NCBI GenBank assembly: GCA_037724045.1
Contig: JBBJOW010000003.1
Location: 49,706-113,705 of the forward strand
Source of the DNA: DATLGB01 sp037724045
Lineage (GTDB): Bacteria; Actinomycetota; Thermoleophilia; Solirubrobacterales; Solirubrobacteraceae
DNA: 64,000 bases
Reading direction: 5' to 3'
Under the pieces are notes generated by a model, which worked only from the letters and a program-made list of their open reading frames with translations, ran no database searches and was not told the DNA's origin. Below, one piece after another: positions 25,622-34,043 of this stretch. A program made the position numbers and the translations under genes. Position 1 is the first letter of the stretch. Every line of letters begins with the position of its first letter.

Positions 25622-26916
25622 CGGTCTGACAGCACGACGCGGGCGCCGTCGCCGGGGGTGATCGTGATCATCCGGCGGCGGACGATCGGGTCCCGCCCGA
25701 CCCCGGGTGCCGCGGGCGCAATCACGAAGCGCGCGAGCGCCTGGCGCAGGACCACGCGCATCTCGAGCAGCGCGAAGGCCACGCCGATGCACCGCCGCCG
25801 GCCGCCGCCGAACGGCAGCCACGTGTACGTGCCGGGCTTCGAATGCGCGAACCGCTCGGGCCGGAACGCGTAGGGCTCGGGGTAGATCGACGGGTCGTGG
25901 TGGATGAGCTGGGCGGAGACGATCAGGATGACCCCGGGCGGATAGGTCCAGCCGCCGGTGCTGAACGGCTGCATGACCAGGCGCGGCTCCGGGTTCGGGA
26001 GCACAGGACGGCGGCGCAGGGTCTCGTTGATCGTCGCCTCGAGGTACTCGGCGTCCTCGCCGTCGGCGAGGCGCTCGGCGACGTGCGGCGCCCGGGCGAT
26101 CTCAGCGAAGGCGAACGCGAGCGAGGACGCGGTCGTCTCGTGGCCGGCCACCAGCGCGGTGAGCAGCTCGTCGCGGATCTCCTCGTTGGACATCGGGGAG
26201 CCGTCGGTGTGCGTGGCGGCCAGCAACGTGTGGAGAATGTCGTCGCCATCCGTCCTACCGGCGCGCCGCTCGTCTTCCATGAGCTCGTAGAGCTCGCGGT
26301 CGACGTCGGCACGGACGGCGGCGAAGCGACGGAAGCGCGGGACCCGCTCGTGCTGCAGGAAGGGGATCATCGACGACGGGTTGTCGGCGAACTCCATGAG
26401 CTCGGGCAGCTGCTTGCGCAGGCGGTCCAGGCGCGGGCCCTCGTCGAGGCCGAACACGGCCCGCAGGATGATCTCGAGGGTCAGCGCCTGCAGGCGCGGG
26501 TGCAGCTCGAACGGCTCGCGCAACGGCCAAGCGTCGAGCTCACGCGCGGTCAGGGCCTCCATCAGCTCGGTCAGGCGCGCGATCCGCTCGCCGTGGAAGG
26601 CCGGCAGCAGCAGCCGGCGCTGCTCGAGGTGGGGCCCCTCGTCGAGCAGGATGAGCGAATGGCGCCCGACGATCGGCTCGAGCAGGCGCGCGCCCTCGCC
26701 CGGATGCAGCACGTCGGGCGGTGCGGTCAGCACCGCCTTCGCGTCCTCGGGGTCGCTGAGGACCACGAACGGCGGCTGGCCGATCAGTCGCGTGGTGAAG
26801 CGCGAGCCGTAGCGGGAGCGCAGCCGCTCGAGCGACGTCGTCGGCCGGCTCCAGAAGCCGACCGACTGGAGGGCTGCGGGCAGCCGGGGTCCTGGCGGAA
26901 GCCGTGTATCTCTCAT
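25546..26916 (-). CDS. Cytochrome P450
   Basis: 456 aa. The I-helix oxygen motif is ALVAGHETTASS at about residues 250-262, the K-helix is ETLRRRPVLPNPEPR, PERF occurs near 350, and the heme loop FGGGRRRCIGVAFAL carries Cys near residue 375. An N-terminal Pro-rich PPGPRLPAAL but no membrane anchor indicates a soluble CYP with ferredoxin partners encoded elsewhere. The N-terminal residues and the KETLR-PERF spacing resemble fatty-acid or terpene hydroxylases; the substrate is unknown. The final ~25 codons lie antisense to mdh. The start has a 9-bp inverted repeat surrounding its -10 box. Confidence 0.93.
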   Translation of the reverse strand: MRDTRLPPGPRLPAALQSVGFWSRPTTSLERLRSRYGSRFTTRLIGQPPFVVLSDPEDAKAVLTAPPDVLHPGEGARLLEPIVGRHSLILLDEGPHLEQRRLLLPAFHGERIARLTELMEALTARELDAWPLREPFELHPRLQALTLEIILRAVFGLDEGPRLDRLRKQLPELMEFADNPSSMIPFLQHERVPRFRRFAAVRADVDRELYELMEDERRAGRTDGDDILHTLLAATHTDGSPMSNEEIRDELLTALVAGHETTASSLAFAFAEIARAPHVAERLADGEDAEYLEATINETLRRRPVLPNPEPRLVMQPFSTGGWTYPPGVILIVSAQLIHHDPSIYPEPYAFRPERFAHSKPGTYTWLPFGGGRRRCIGVAFALLEMRVVLRQALARFVIAPAAPGVGRDPIVRRRMITITPGDGARVVLSDRQTNPSSETALRSPRSSSTVASILN

Positions 26917-26941
26917 CCCGCGGCGAACCCTACGCCGCGGG
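26917..26941 (-). promoter_or_regulatory. P450 promoter with perfect inverted repeat over the -10 box
   Basis: On the minus strand CCCGCGGCG, 7 nt, then CGCCGCGGG ends directly before ATG 26916. The 7-nt spacer is TAGGGTT, which contains the TAGGGT -10 box (26927-26932). A repressor dimer bound here would block polymerase completely. Candidates are the neighbouring winged-helix protein (26964-27428) or a distant TetR regulator, not demonstrated. Confidence 0.55.
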
Positions 26942-26963
26942 GCGCACGGCTATGTGCGGTCGC

Positions 26964-27428
26964 TCACGCTTCGGCCTGGGCTTCAGCCGGCGCCGTCGCT
27001 CCGGGCTTGTCGCGGGCGTGCCACCCACGGCCGGACTTCGTCACCAGGCCCTCCTTGGCGAGGTCGGGGACGACGCGATAGAGGTAGTTCTGCTTGATGC
27101 CCATCGATTCCGCCATCTCCGGGATGGTGATGCCGGGCTTGGAGCGCACGAGCTCGAGCGCCTGCTGGGCGCGCTGCCCCGAGCCCTTCGGCCGGCCGCG
27201 CCGGCCGGAGCCGGAGCCGGAGCCGGAGCCCGTGCCGGAGCCGCTGCGCTTCTGGGACTTGCTCCGCGGGGCGCGCGCGCGGCGCGCGGATGCCACGCTG
27301 CCGCCGCCGTTGACCCCGGCGAGCGCCTCCTCGGCGGCCTCGAGCTTGTGGTACTCCTCAACCAGTGGTTTGAGCTCTTTGAGCCGCGACTGGATCTCGC
27401 GGCGCTTCTCCTCCAGAAAGTCAGCCAT
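26964..27428 (-). CDS. Coiled-coil/winged-helix DNA-binding protein
   Basis: 154 aa in three parts: an N-terminal coiled coil (residues 1-37, MADFLEEKRREIQSRLKELK then PLVEEYHKLEAAEEAL); a basic Gly/Ser linker with a (GS)n run and an AT-hook-like RRGRPKGSG; and a C-terminal winged helix (about 88-135, RAQQALELVRSKPGITIPEM, AESMGIKQNYLYRVVPDLAK and EGLVTKSGRGWHA). It is probably a dimeric transcriptional or nucleoid protein found in actinobacteria. ATG 27428 is preceded by TAAAGT (minus strand, 27438-27443), 9 nt away. It lies just upstream (on its own strand) of the P450 gene and could regulate it. Confidence 0.78.
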   Translation of the reverse strand: MADFLEEKRREIQSRLKELKPLVEEYHKLEAAEEALAGVNGGGSVASARRARAPRSKSQKRSGSGTGSGSGSGSGRRGRPKGSGQRAQQALELVRSKPGITIPEMAESMGIKQNYLYRVVPDLAKEGLVTKSGRGWHARDKPGATAPAEAQAEA

Positions 27429-27447
27429 GATGAGCTGACTTTACCGG

Positions 27448-27903
27448 TTAATGCTCCTCCAGCAGTTTCTTCAACCGTGCAAGCGATCTGTCCGCCTCAC
27501 GCTGCGGAAGGCCGCCCACGAGCGCCTTGCTCACGGCCCTGCCGAGCGGGCCGCCTGGTGCTTTGAACTCGTTGACGTAATGGAAGTCGGTGCCGCCGTC
27601 CGCATTTTCGCAAAGGTGGTACTCGGTGCGTGCGTAAGAGCGGACGGGCCCTCGTCCCTCCCAGATCGCGCACGAATGATCCACGCATTCGGTCAGTTCC
27701 CAGCTCACCTTGAAGGTGGCGCCGCGCAACACAAGGCTCTGCTTCATCTTCATTCCCACGCGGGGAGGGCCGGAGTCAGACGATTCAAGGTTCTTGTGAA
27801 TCGTCACCCACTCCTCGAGGCGGTCGGCGTCCATGCACGCTTCCCATACGTCCTTTTGCGGTGCGTTGATGGTGATGTCCGCGGTGACCGCGTCGTCGCT
27901 CAT
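27448..27903 (-). CDS. SRPBCC (START-like) family protein
   Basis: 151 aa with the helix-grip pattern of polyketide cyclase/dehydrase-like proteins: VTADITINAPQKDVWEACMD, ADRLEEWVTIHKNLES, then a central sheet with KQSLVLRGATFKVSWELTEC and YARTEYHLCENADGGTDFHY, and a C-terminal helix ending in KLLEEH. Such proteins bind hydrophobic ligands in a cavity. Its start overlaps the upstream SDR gene by 4 bp (ATGA), so they form one transcript. Confidence 0.85.
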   Translation of the reverse strand: MSDDAVTADITINAPQKDVWEACMDADRLEEWVTIHKNLESSDSGPPRVGMKMKQSLVLRGATFKVSWELTECVDHSCAIWEGRGPVRSYARTEYHLCENADGGTDFHYVNEFKAPGGPLGRAVSKALVGGLPQREADRSLARLKKLLEEH

Positions 27904-28820
27904 CGCGCCCGCACCTCCATCCGTGCCTCGAGCCCGCGCAGCGAGCGCTCGACGGCGGCGTCGAAGGAGTGCAGGCGCACGCCGAACGCCTCTGCGGCGA
28001 GCTCATCCCGCGGGAGGAGGTCGTGCTCGAGCGACTCCATGAGCGGCTCGATCAGCCGGAGGTCCTCACCGGCGAGCGCGGCCGCGACCGGAGCGGCGAT
28101 CGCCGTCAGCGAAAAGCCGAGATCGATCTTGGGGCGAGCCACCAGCATCAGGTCGGCGATGCGCTGCATCATCTCTCCGTGCGACATGCACTCGGGGCCG
28201 ATCGCGTCCCACGCCCGGCCGGTCACCGAGGCCGGCGCGGTGGCGGCGCGCGTCAGGTACTCGGTGACGTCGCGGCCGTCGACCGGGTAGGAGCGGTGGC
28301 GTGCCCACGCCGGCAGGGCCAGCACCGGCAGCCGCTCGATCAGGCGGACGAGGAAGGTGAACGACCGCGACTCGGCGGCGATCACGATCGACGCGCGGAA
28401 GGCGACCGATTCCGCAACGGCCGCCAGCAGCGTCTCCTCGACCGCCAGGCGCGACGCGAGGTGGCGCGAGATGGGCTGGTCGTCGGTGGGCACCGGGCCG
28501 CCGAGGTAGACGATGCGCCGCACGCCGGCGCGGACGGCGGCCTCGGCGAAGTGCTCGGCTGACTGGAGCTCCGCGGTGTCGAAGCCACCGTCGGAAGCGC
28601 GCTCCATCGAATGGATGAGGTAGTACGCAATTTCGACGCCGTCGAGCGCCTCGTCGAGCCCGCGGCCCGTCAGCGCGTCTCCCTCCACCACGTCGTCGAC
28701 GGGCGCGCGCACCCGGCTCGCGTCGCGGGTGAAGCCGCGGACCTCGTGGCCGGCGTCGCCGAGGGCGGGCGCGAGCGCGGAGCCGACGTAGCCGGTGATG
28801 CCGGTGACGAGCGTTCGCAT
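27900..28820 (-). CDS. NAD(P)-binding SDR (atypical, NmrA/complex I 39 kDa-like)
   Basis: 306 aa. Rossmann motif MRTLVTGITGYVGSALAPAL at the very start, FTRDASR (Arg in the NADP-specifying loop), then IAYYLIHSMERAS and a strand with RIVYLGGPVPTDDQPISRHL. The active-site YxxxK is not evident, as in atypical SDRs that bind NADP without classical dehydrogenase activity. ATG 28820 follows TACCGT (minus strand, 28829-28834), 8 nt away, and gives the family N-terminus exactly. Transcribed with the SRPBCC gene; the pair could act on a shared hydrophobic substrate. Confidence 0.85.
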   Translation of the reverse strand: MRTLVTGITGYVGSALAPALGDAGHEVRGFTRDASRVRAPVDDVVEGDALTGRGLDEALDGVEIAYYLIHSMERASDGGFDTAELQSAEHFAEAAVRAGVRRIVYLGGPVPTDDQPISRHLASRLAVEETLLAAVAESVAFRASIVIAAESRSFTFLVRLIERLPVLALPAWARHRSYPVDGRDVTEYLTRAATAPASVTGRAWDAIGPECMSHGEMMQRIADLMLVARPKIDLGFSLTAIAAPVAAALAGEDLRLIEPLMESLEHDLLPRDELAAEAFGVRLHSFDAAVERSLRGLEARMEVRAR

Positions 28821-28944
28821 CAGTCCCCACGGTACGGGCGCACCCGCGGGGCAGGACCAAAGAAAGCCAAAGTGCGGGGTGGTTTCGCACAAAGCCTGCG
28901 TTTTGCGACCTCGGCCTCTGCGACGACGCCCGACGGCCGCCACC

Positions 28945-29166
28945 ATGCATCCCGTGGCTGGCAAGGCGTCATGCGAGGAGTGCTTCTTCAAGCGGCAGGG
29001 GCTGTGCGCCCTGCGCGTGGAGGAACCCTGCTCGACCTTCCGTCCCAACCACCCGGAGGGCCTCCGGCCCCCGCGCCAGATGCGCTTCCTCTTCCGCCAG
29101 GAGCGCCGCCTGCAATCCGCCTGGGCGTTCCCCGACGCGGACGCGCAGGCCGCCCTGCACGCTTAG
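28945..29166 (+). CDS. Small cysteine-rich protein (73 aa), unknown
   Basis: 73 aa with a compact cysteine cluster: GKASCEECFFKRQGLCALRV then EEPCSTFRP, i.e. Cys-x2-Cys-x7-Cys-x7-Cys, a plausible zinc or Fe-S site, followed by a basic stretch (PPRQMRFLFRQERRLQSAWA). I choose ATG 28945 because upstream residues in the frame are antisense-like. A 12-bp stem hairpin starts at its stop codon. Function unknown; the pattern recurs among actinobacterial hypothetical proteins as far as I recall. Confidence 0.65.
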   Translation: MHPVAGKASCEECFFKRQGLCALRVEEPCSTFRPNHPEGLRPPRQMRFLFRQERRLQSAWAFPDADAQAALHA

Positions 29167-29207
29167 GGTCCGTCTCCAAACCGCATAGTTATTCAGAGAC
29201 GGACCCT
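29165..29207 (+). terminator. Terminator-like hairpin after the cysteine-rich gene
   Basis: AGGGTCCGTCTC (29165-29176) pairs perfectly with GAGACGGACCCT (29196-29207) around a 19-nt AT-richer loop. It overlaps the last base of the 73-aa gene's stop codon and precedes the MBL gene; no long T-run follows. Confidence 0.6.
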
Positions 29208-29240
29208 TAGACTCAGACCTTCGAGAGGAGGGGTGAGTCG

Positions 29241-30029
29241 ATGAAGGTGACGGTGCTGGGCAAGTCGCCCTCCTGGCAGGACGCGGGGGGAGCGTGCAGC
29301 GGGTATCTGGTCCAGCACGAGGGCACCACCGTGCTGCTGGACTGCGGCAACGGCGTCTTCGGCAAGCTGCGCCGCTTCGTCGACTACACCGACGTCGACG
29401 CGGTCGTGGTCTCGCATCTGCACGCCGACCATTTCCTCGACCTCGTGCCGTACAGCTACGCGCTGACCTACGCGCCGCGGCAGCAGCCGGTCCCGGTGCA
29501 CACCTGGCGAGGCACCGACCATCCTGCGCGACCGGCGCTGCACGCGCCCCCGGGTGCGGCAGCGGTCTTCCGGCGCGTCGTCGGCGCCTGGGGCAACGAC
29601 GACCTGATCGCGAACGCGTTCGCGCTGTGTGAGTACGACCCCGCCGCGCCGCTCGAGATCGGTCCCCTTGCGCTGCGCTTCTGCCGCGTGCCGCACTTCG
29701 TGCCCACCTTCGCGATCGAGGTCGCCGTCGCGGGACGCCGCTTCACCTACGGAGCCGACTGCTCCCCGACCGAGGCCCTCGTGGACTTCGCCCGCGACAC
29801 GGACCTACTGGTCATCGAGGCCACCCTGCCGCGCCCCGAGCGCACGGGCGTGCGCGGGCACCTGACCCCAGGGGAGGCCGGGGAGCATGGCCGCGCCGCG
29901 GGCGCGCAGAGGCTCGTGCTCACCCACATCTCCGACGAGCTCGGAGAGCGCTGGGCGCGCGACGAGGCTGAGCGGTCGTTCGGTGCCACGGTCGAAGTCG
30001 CGCGTGAAGGTGCCGTCTACGAGCTCTAG
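29241..30029 (+). CDS. Metallo-beta-lactamase fold hydrolase
   Basis: 262 aa. The zinc motif HLHADHFLDL (HxHxDH) is at about residues 59-68; further ligands are VPHFVPTFAIEV with a His near 154, YGADCSP and the late VLTHISDE histidine. The layout (KVTVLGKSPSW start, CSGYLV, DCGNGVFGKL) resembles ribonuclease Z-like or phosphodiesterase MBL proteins rather than glyoxalase II. ATG 29241 has a strong GAGAGGAGGGG upstream, unlike the leaderless-looking neighbours. Substrate unknown. Confidence 0.88.
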   Translation: MKVTVLGKSPSWQDAGGACSGYLVQHEGTTVLLDCGNGVFGKLRRFVDYTDVDAVVVSHLHADHFLDLVPYSYALTYAPRQQPVPVHTWRGTDHPARPALHAPPGAAAVFRRVVGAWGNDDLIANAFALCEYDPAAPLEIGPLALRFCRVPHFVPTFAIEVAVAGRRFTYGADCSPTEALVDFARDTDLLVIEATLPRPERTGVRGHLTPGEAGEHGRAAGAQRLVLTHISDELGERWARDEAERSFGATVEVAREGAVYEL

Positions 30030-30059
30030 CCTGCGCGGGCCGGTGCCGATGCACTGCTG

Positions 30060-31103
30060 GTGAGCCTCGCAGGGCCATCGACTGCACCTGCCCTGGGCGA
30101 GGGGGTGCGCCTGCTGTCACACCGCCCCTCCGTGCTGTTCAAGCTCGAGCATCTGGGCGACCAGGGCGCCGACGTCGACGTCTCCGCCGACGGCGTGCTG
30201 CTCTGCGGACCGGGCTGGCGCGACCGGATGCGCGACGTGGTCACCGGCCTGTCGAGCATGGAACGGCCGCTGCTGTTCGCGGTGCGCCTCGACGACCCTT
30301 CCGGACTGCCGCTGGTCGCGACGACGCTGCTGGCCCGCGAGCGCAGCGACTGGTTTCCCAAGTTCCTCTCCCAGGGAGTGCTCACCCCCGTCTACCAGCC
30401 CCTGATCGACCTCGCCGACGGCTCGGTCTACGGGCGCGAGGCCCTCATCCGCGGGCGCATGGGCAAGGTCGAGCTGCGCGGCGCGGAGCTGCTGGAGGCG
30501 GCGGTGGTCCACGACGCGCTCTTCTCCTTCGACGCGCGCGCCCGCGCGGCGGTCCTCGAAGCCGGCCTGCCGCTGCTGCCGGACGGCGAGGTGCTGTTCG
30601 TCAAGCTCGACCCGCGCGCGGTGCTGGACGTCGAGGGATCGCTGCGCGCCGTGTGGGATCAGGTCGAGCGCTGCGGCGGGGCGGCGGGGCGCGTCGGCCT
30701 CGAGCTGATGTGCGCCGAGCGCCACAGCGACCCCGAGCTGCTGGTGGACCTCGTGACCGCCCACAGCGCGCGCGGCGCGATCATCTCGCTCGACGACCTC
30801 AGCGTGGGCACGGACGGGCTGAGCATCATGGAGGCGCTCAAGCCCGACGTCGTCAAGCTCTCGCGACACCTGTGCAAGGGCATCGAGGCGTCGCCGGCCC
30901 GCCGCCATCTCGTCGGCGCGCTCGTCGAGGTCGCCCACGAGCTCGGCGTCCGCCTCGCCGCCGTCGGCATCGAGCGCGACTTCGAGCTCGAGCGCATTCA
31001 GGAGCTCGGCGTCGACCTCGGGCAGGGCTTCTACCTCGGGCGCCCCAACGACGAGATGCTGCCGGTCGACCGCGGCGTGGTCGCTCGACGCAGCGCTGTC
31101 TGA
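30060..31103 (+). CDS. EAL-domain protein, probably degenerate
   Basis: 347 aa. The C-terminal ~230 residues are an EAL fold: VYQPLIDLADGSVYGREALI (EAL present), LELMCAE in place of the ELTE region, ISLDDLSVG in place of DDFGTG, VVKLSR for the IKID lysine, AVGIERDFEL in place of AEGVE, and GQGFYLGRP. The strand normally giving a metal-binding Asn (NLS) reads VKLDPRAV, and the AEGVE Glu reads AVGIE, so phosphodiesterase activity on cyclic di-GMP may be lost and a binding role is more likely. GTG 30060 is 30 bp after the MBL gene. Confidence 0.78.
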   Translation: MSLAGPSTAPALGEGVRLLSHRPSVLFKLEHLGDQGADVDVSADGVLLCGPGWRDRMRDVVTGLSSMERPLLFAVRLDDPSGLPLVATTLLARERSDWFPKFLSQGVLTPVYQPLIDLADGSVYGREALIRGRMGKVELRGAELLEAAVVHDALFSFDARARAAVLEAGLPLLPDGEVLFVKLDPRAVLDVEGSLRAVWDQVERCGGAAGRVGLELMCAERHSDPELLVDLVTAHSARGAIISLDDLSVGTDGLSIMEALKPDVVKLSRHLCKGIEASPARRHLVGALVEVAHELGVRLAAVGIERDFELERIQELGVDLGQGFYLGRPNDEMLPVDRGVVARRSAV

Positions 31104-31172
31104 CGTCGTCCAGGGGCCGAAGGCCGGCCCAGTGACGTCGTCCGCAGGACGGCGCTTGCGACGTCCGTCAGG
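31102..31172 (+). promoter_or_regulatory. Three near-repeats upstream of hsp20-lon
   Basis: GACGTCGTCCAGG (31102-31114), GACGTCGTCCGCAGG (31134-31148) and GACGTCCGTCAGG (31160-31172) recur at roughly 26-32-bp spacing between the EAL gene stop and the hsp20 -10 box TAGTCT (31184-31189). Short CGTCC/GGACG stems are also possible. A candidate heat-shock operator array; it is not a CIRCE or HAIR consensus. Confidence 0.45.
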
Positions 31173-31195
31173 ACGAAACACTTTAGTCTTTGCTT

Positions 31196-31600
31196 GTGAG
31201 CGACCGCGACCTGTTCGCGAACTTCGAGCGGATGCGTCGTGAGATGGACGAGCTGTTCGGCGACGTCTTCGGCGGCGGCACCCGCACACTGCGCCGGGGC
31301 GGCTTCACGCCCGCCGTCGACGTCTACTACCTCGCCGACCCGCCGCGCGCGATCGTGCGCGCCGAGCTGGCGGGCGTCGAGTCCAAGGACCTGCACCTGG
31401 AGATCCGCGGGCGCGAGCTGATCCTGGCGGGCCTGCGCGACGCGGAGCGGTCCGCCGGCCGTGCGTACCAGCAGCTCGAGATCGAGCGTGGCGACTTCCG
31501 CCGCGTGATCGCGCTCGGCGTCGACGTCGACCCCGACCGCGCCACGGCCGACTACACGGACGGGATGCTCACCGTCGAGCTCCCCGTGCTCGGCTCGTGA
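31196..31600 (+). CDS. Hsp20/alpha-crystallin small heat-shock protein
   Basis: About 134 aa with an alpha-crystallin domain: the N-terminal FANFERMRREMDELFGDVFG, then FTPAVDVYYLADPPRAIVRA and ELAGVESKDLHLEIRGRELI, closing with DYTDGMLTVELPV (the A-x-x-x-n-G-h-L motif). It holds unfolding proteins as an ATP-independent chaperone. GTG 31196 has TAGTCT (31184-31189) 6 nt upstream and no Shine-Dalgarno sequence; TTG 31190 would overlap that box. Its TGA overlaps the lon ATG, coupling chaperone and protease synthesis. Confidence 0.92.
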   Translation: MSDRDLFANFERMRREMDELFGDVFGGGTRTLRRGGFTPAVDVYYLADPPRAIVRAELAGVESKDLHLEIRGRELILAGLRDAERSAGRAYQQLEIERGDFRRVIALGVDVDPDRATADYTDGMLTVELPVLGS

Positions 31601-34002
31601 TGCCGATCGACATCGCCTCCGACGGCGGCAACGGCCGGCCGGTGGCCGTCGGCGGCGGCGGCGTGCTGCCCGACGAGCTCCCCGTCCTGCCCCTCCGCGA
31701 CTCGGTCACCTACCCGGACACGCTGACCCCGCTGGCGGTCGGCCAGGAGCGCTCGATCCAGCTGGTCAACGACGTGCTGTCGGGCAACCGCATGCTCGCG
31801 ATGGTCGCGTCGCGCGATCCTGAGCTCGAGACGCCCGGGCCGGCCGACCTGCACGAGTACGGCGTCAGCGGCGTCATCGCCCGGATGCTCAAGGTCCCCG
31901 ACGGGTCGCTGCGCATCCTCGTGCAGGGCCACCAGCGCATCCGGGTCGCCGAGTGGATGGAGGGGAAGCCGTACCCGGTCGCCCGCGTCGAGGAGATCCA
32001 CGACGTCATCGAGGAGGGGCCAGAGCTCATCGCGCTGATGCGCAACGTGCAGACGACCTTCTCGACCATCATCGAAGAGGTCCCCTATCTGCCCGAGGAG
32101 CTGCAGATGGCGGTCGCCAACGTCGACGACCCGTCGGCCCTCTCGCACCTGATCGCCGGGGCGCTGCGCATCAAGACCGAGGAGAAGCAGGAGCTGCTCG
32201 AGGAGGTGCACGTCGCCCGGCGGCTGCGGCGGCTCTCGGAGATCCTTGCGCGTGAGCTCGAGGTGGTCGCGATCGGCTCGCGCATCCAGTCCCAGGTGCA
32301 ATTGGAGATCGACCGCTCCCAGCGCGAGTTCGTCCTGCGCCAGCAGATGAAGGCCATCCAGGAGGAGCTCGGCGAGCGCGACCCGGGTGAGGCGGAGGTT
32401 GCCGACCTGCGCGAGCAGCTCGAGGCACGCGACGTGCCCAAGGACGTGCGCACCCAGGCCGAGCGCGAGCTCGCGCGGCTGGAGAAGCTCCCCCAGGCCG
32501 CCGCCGAGCACGGGGTGATCCGCAGCTACCTGGAGTGGATCCTCTCCTTGCCGTGGGACAAGACCACGGAGGACAACCTCGACCTCGTGCACGCGCGCGA
32601 GGTCCTCGACGCCGACCACTACGACATCGAGCGCGTCAAGGACCGCATCCTCGAGTTCCTCGCCGTGCGCAAGCTCAAGCCGGACGCGAAGGGGTCGATC
32701 CTCTGCCTGGTCGGCCCGCCGGGCGTCGGCAAGACGTCGCTGGGCCGGTCGATCGCCGGCGCGCTGGAGCGCAAGTTCGAGCGCATCTCGGTGGGCGGGA
32801 TGCGCGACGAATCGGAGATCCGGGGCCACCGCCGCACCTACATCGGCGCGATGCCCGGGGTGATCCTGCGCGCGCTGCGCGACGCGGAGTCCTCCAACCC
32901 GCTCTTCATGATCGACGAGATCGACAAGATGGGCTCGGACTTCCGCGGGGATCCGGCGAGCGCCATGCTCGAGGTGCTCGATTCCGAGCAGAACGACTCC
33001 TTCCGCGACCACTACCTCGACCTTCCGTTCGACCTGTCGCGGGTCATGTTCGTGACGACCGCGAACACGCTCGACACCGTCCCCGGGCCGCTGCGCGACC
33101 GCATGGAGGTCATCCAGCTCGCGGGCTACACCGAGGAGGAGAAGCTCCAGATCGCACGGCGCTACCTCGTGCCGCGCCAGGTCGACCGCTCCGGATTGCG
33201 GGCGGGGCTGATCGCCTTCACCGACCGCGGCCTGCGCACGATCATCACCGACTACACCCGCGAGGCCGGGGTGCGCAACCTCGAGCGCGAGATCGGCGCC
33301 GTCTGCCGCAAGGTGGCGCTCCAGGTGGCCGAGGGAACCCTGAAGCGCAAGGTCTCCGTGACCGAGCCACGGGTGCGCGCGCTGCTGGGCCGCCAGCGCT
33401 TCTTCGTCGAGGCGCGCCGGCGCACCCGCGAGCCCGGCGTGGCGACCGGGCTGGCCTGGACGCCGGTCGGCGGCGACGTGCTCTTCGTGGAGGCCTCGGC
33501 GATGCCGGGCACCGGCAAGCTGACCCTCACCGGCCAGCTCGGCGACGTCATGCGCGAGTCCGCCCAGGCCGCCCTCTCCTATGTCCGCGGACACGCGCGC
33601 GACTACGCGCCTGAGTTGCCCGACGACTGGTTCGCCCAGCACGACCTGCACCTGCACGTCCCCTCGGGCGCGATCCCCAAGGACGGGCCCAGTGCGGGCA
33701 TCACGATGGCGACGGCGCTCGTCTCGCTGCTCACCGGACGCGCCGTGCGCCCGGACGTGGCCATGACCGGCGAGCTGACGCTGACCGGGCAGGTGCTGCC
33801 CATCGGCGGCCTCAAGGAGAAGGCGCTCGCGGCCCAGAGGTCGGGCATGAAGCGGGTGGTCGCCCCCGCGCGCAACGAGGCCGACCTGGAGGACATCCCC
33901 GAGCCGCTGCGGCGCGGCCTGACCTTCGTGTGGGTCTCGGAGATCGACGAGGTCCTCGCCCATGCGCTGGGATCGAGGGTGCATAACGGCCGGGCGGGGT
34001 AG
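31600..34002 (+). CDS. lon: ATP-dependent Lon protease
   Basis: About 800 aa, full-length LonA. The N-terminal substrate domain starts LPVLPLRDSVTYPDTLTPLA, followed by a coiled-coil middle (REFVLRQQMKAIQEELGERD). The AAA+ module has Walker A GPPGVGKTSLGRS and Walker B PLFMIDEIDKMGSD. The C-terminal peptidase domain has the Ser in PKDGPSAGITMAT and Lys in GGLKEKALAAQRSG. It degrades misfolded and regulatory proteins. ATG 31600 overlaps the hsp20 stop (TGATG); GTG 31597 is an alternative. The coupling suggests a heat-shock operon. Confidence 0.97.
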   Translation: MPIDIASDGGNGRPVAVGGGGVLPDELPVLPLRDSVTYPDTLTPLAVGQERSIQLVNDVLSGNRMLAMVASRDPELETPGPADLHEYGVSGVIARMLKVPDGSLRILVQGHQRIRVAEWMEGKPYPVARVEEIHDVIEEGPELIALMRNVQTTFSTIIEEVPYLPEELQMAVANVDDPSALSHLIAGALRIKTEEKQELLEEVHVARRLRRLSEILARELEVVAIGSRIQSQVQLEIDRSQREFVLRQQMKAIQEELGERDPGEAEVADLREQLEARDVPKDVRTQAERELARLEKLPQAAAEHGVIRSYLEWILSLPWDKTTEDNLDLVHAREVLDADHYDIERVKDRILEFLAVRKLKPDAKGSILCLVGPPGVGKTSLGRSIAGALERKFERISVGGMRDESEIRGHRRTYIGAMPGVILRALRDAESSNPLFMIDEIDKMGSDFRGDPASAMLEVLDSEQNDSFRDHYLDLPFDLSRVMFVTTANTLDTVPGPLRDRMEVIQLAGYTEEEKLQIARRYLVPRQVDRSGLRAGLIAFTDRGLRTIITDYTREAGVRNLEREIGAVCRKVALQVAEGTLKRKVSVTEPRVRALLGRQRFFVEARRRTREPGVATGLAWTPVGGDVLFVEASAMPGTGKLTLTGQLGDVMRESAQAALSYVRGHARDYAPELPDDWFAQHDLHLHVPSGAIPKDGPSAGITMATALVSLLTGRAVRPDVAMTGELTLTGQVLPIGGLKEKALAAQRSGMKRVVAPARNEADLEDIPEPLRRGLTFVWVSEIDEVLAHALGSRVHNGRAG

Positions 34003-34043
34003 CATCCGCCGCAACGGACCCGACCGAGGAGCGGACTTTCAAG

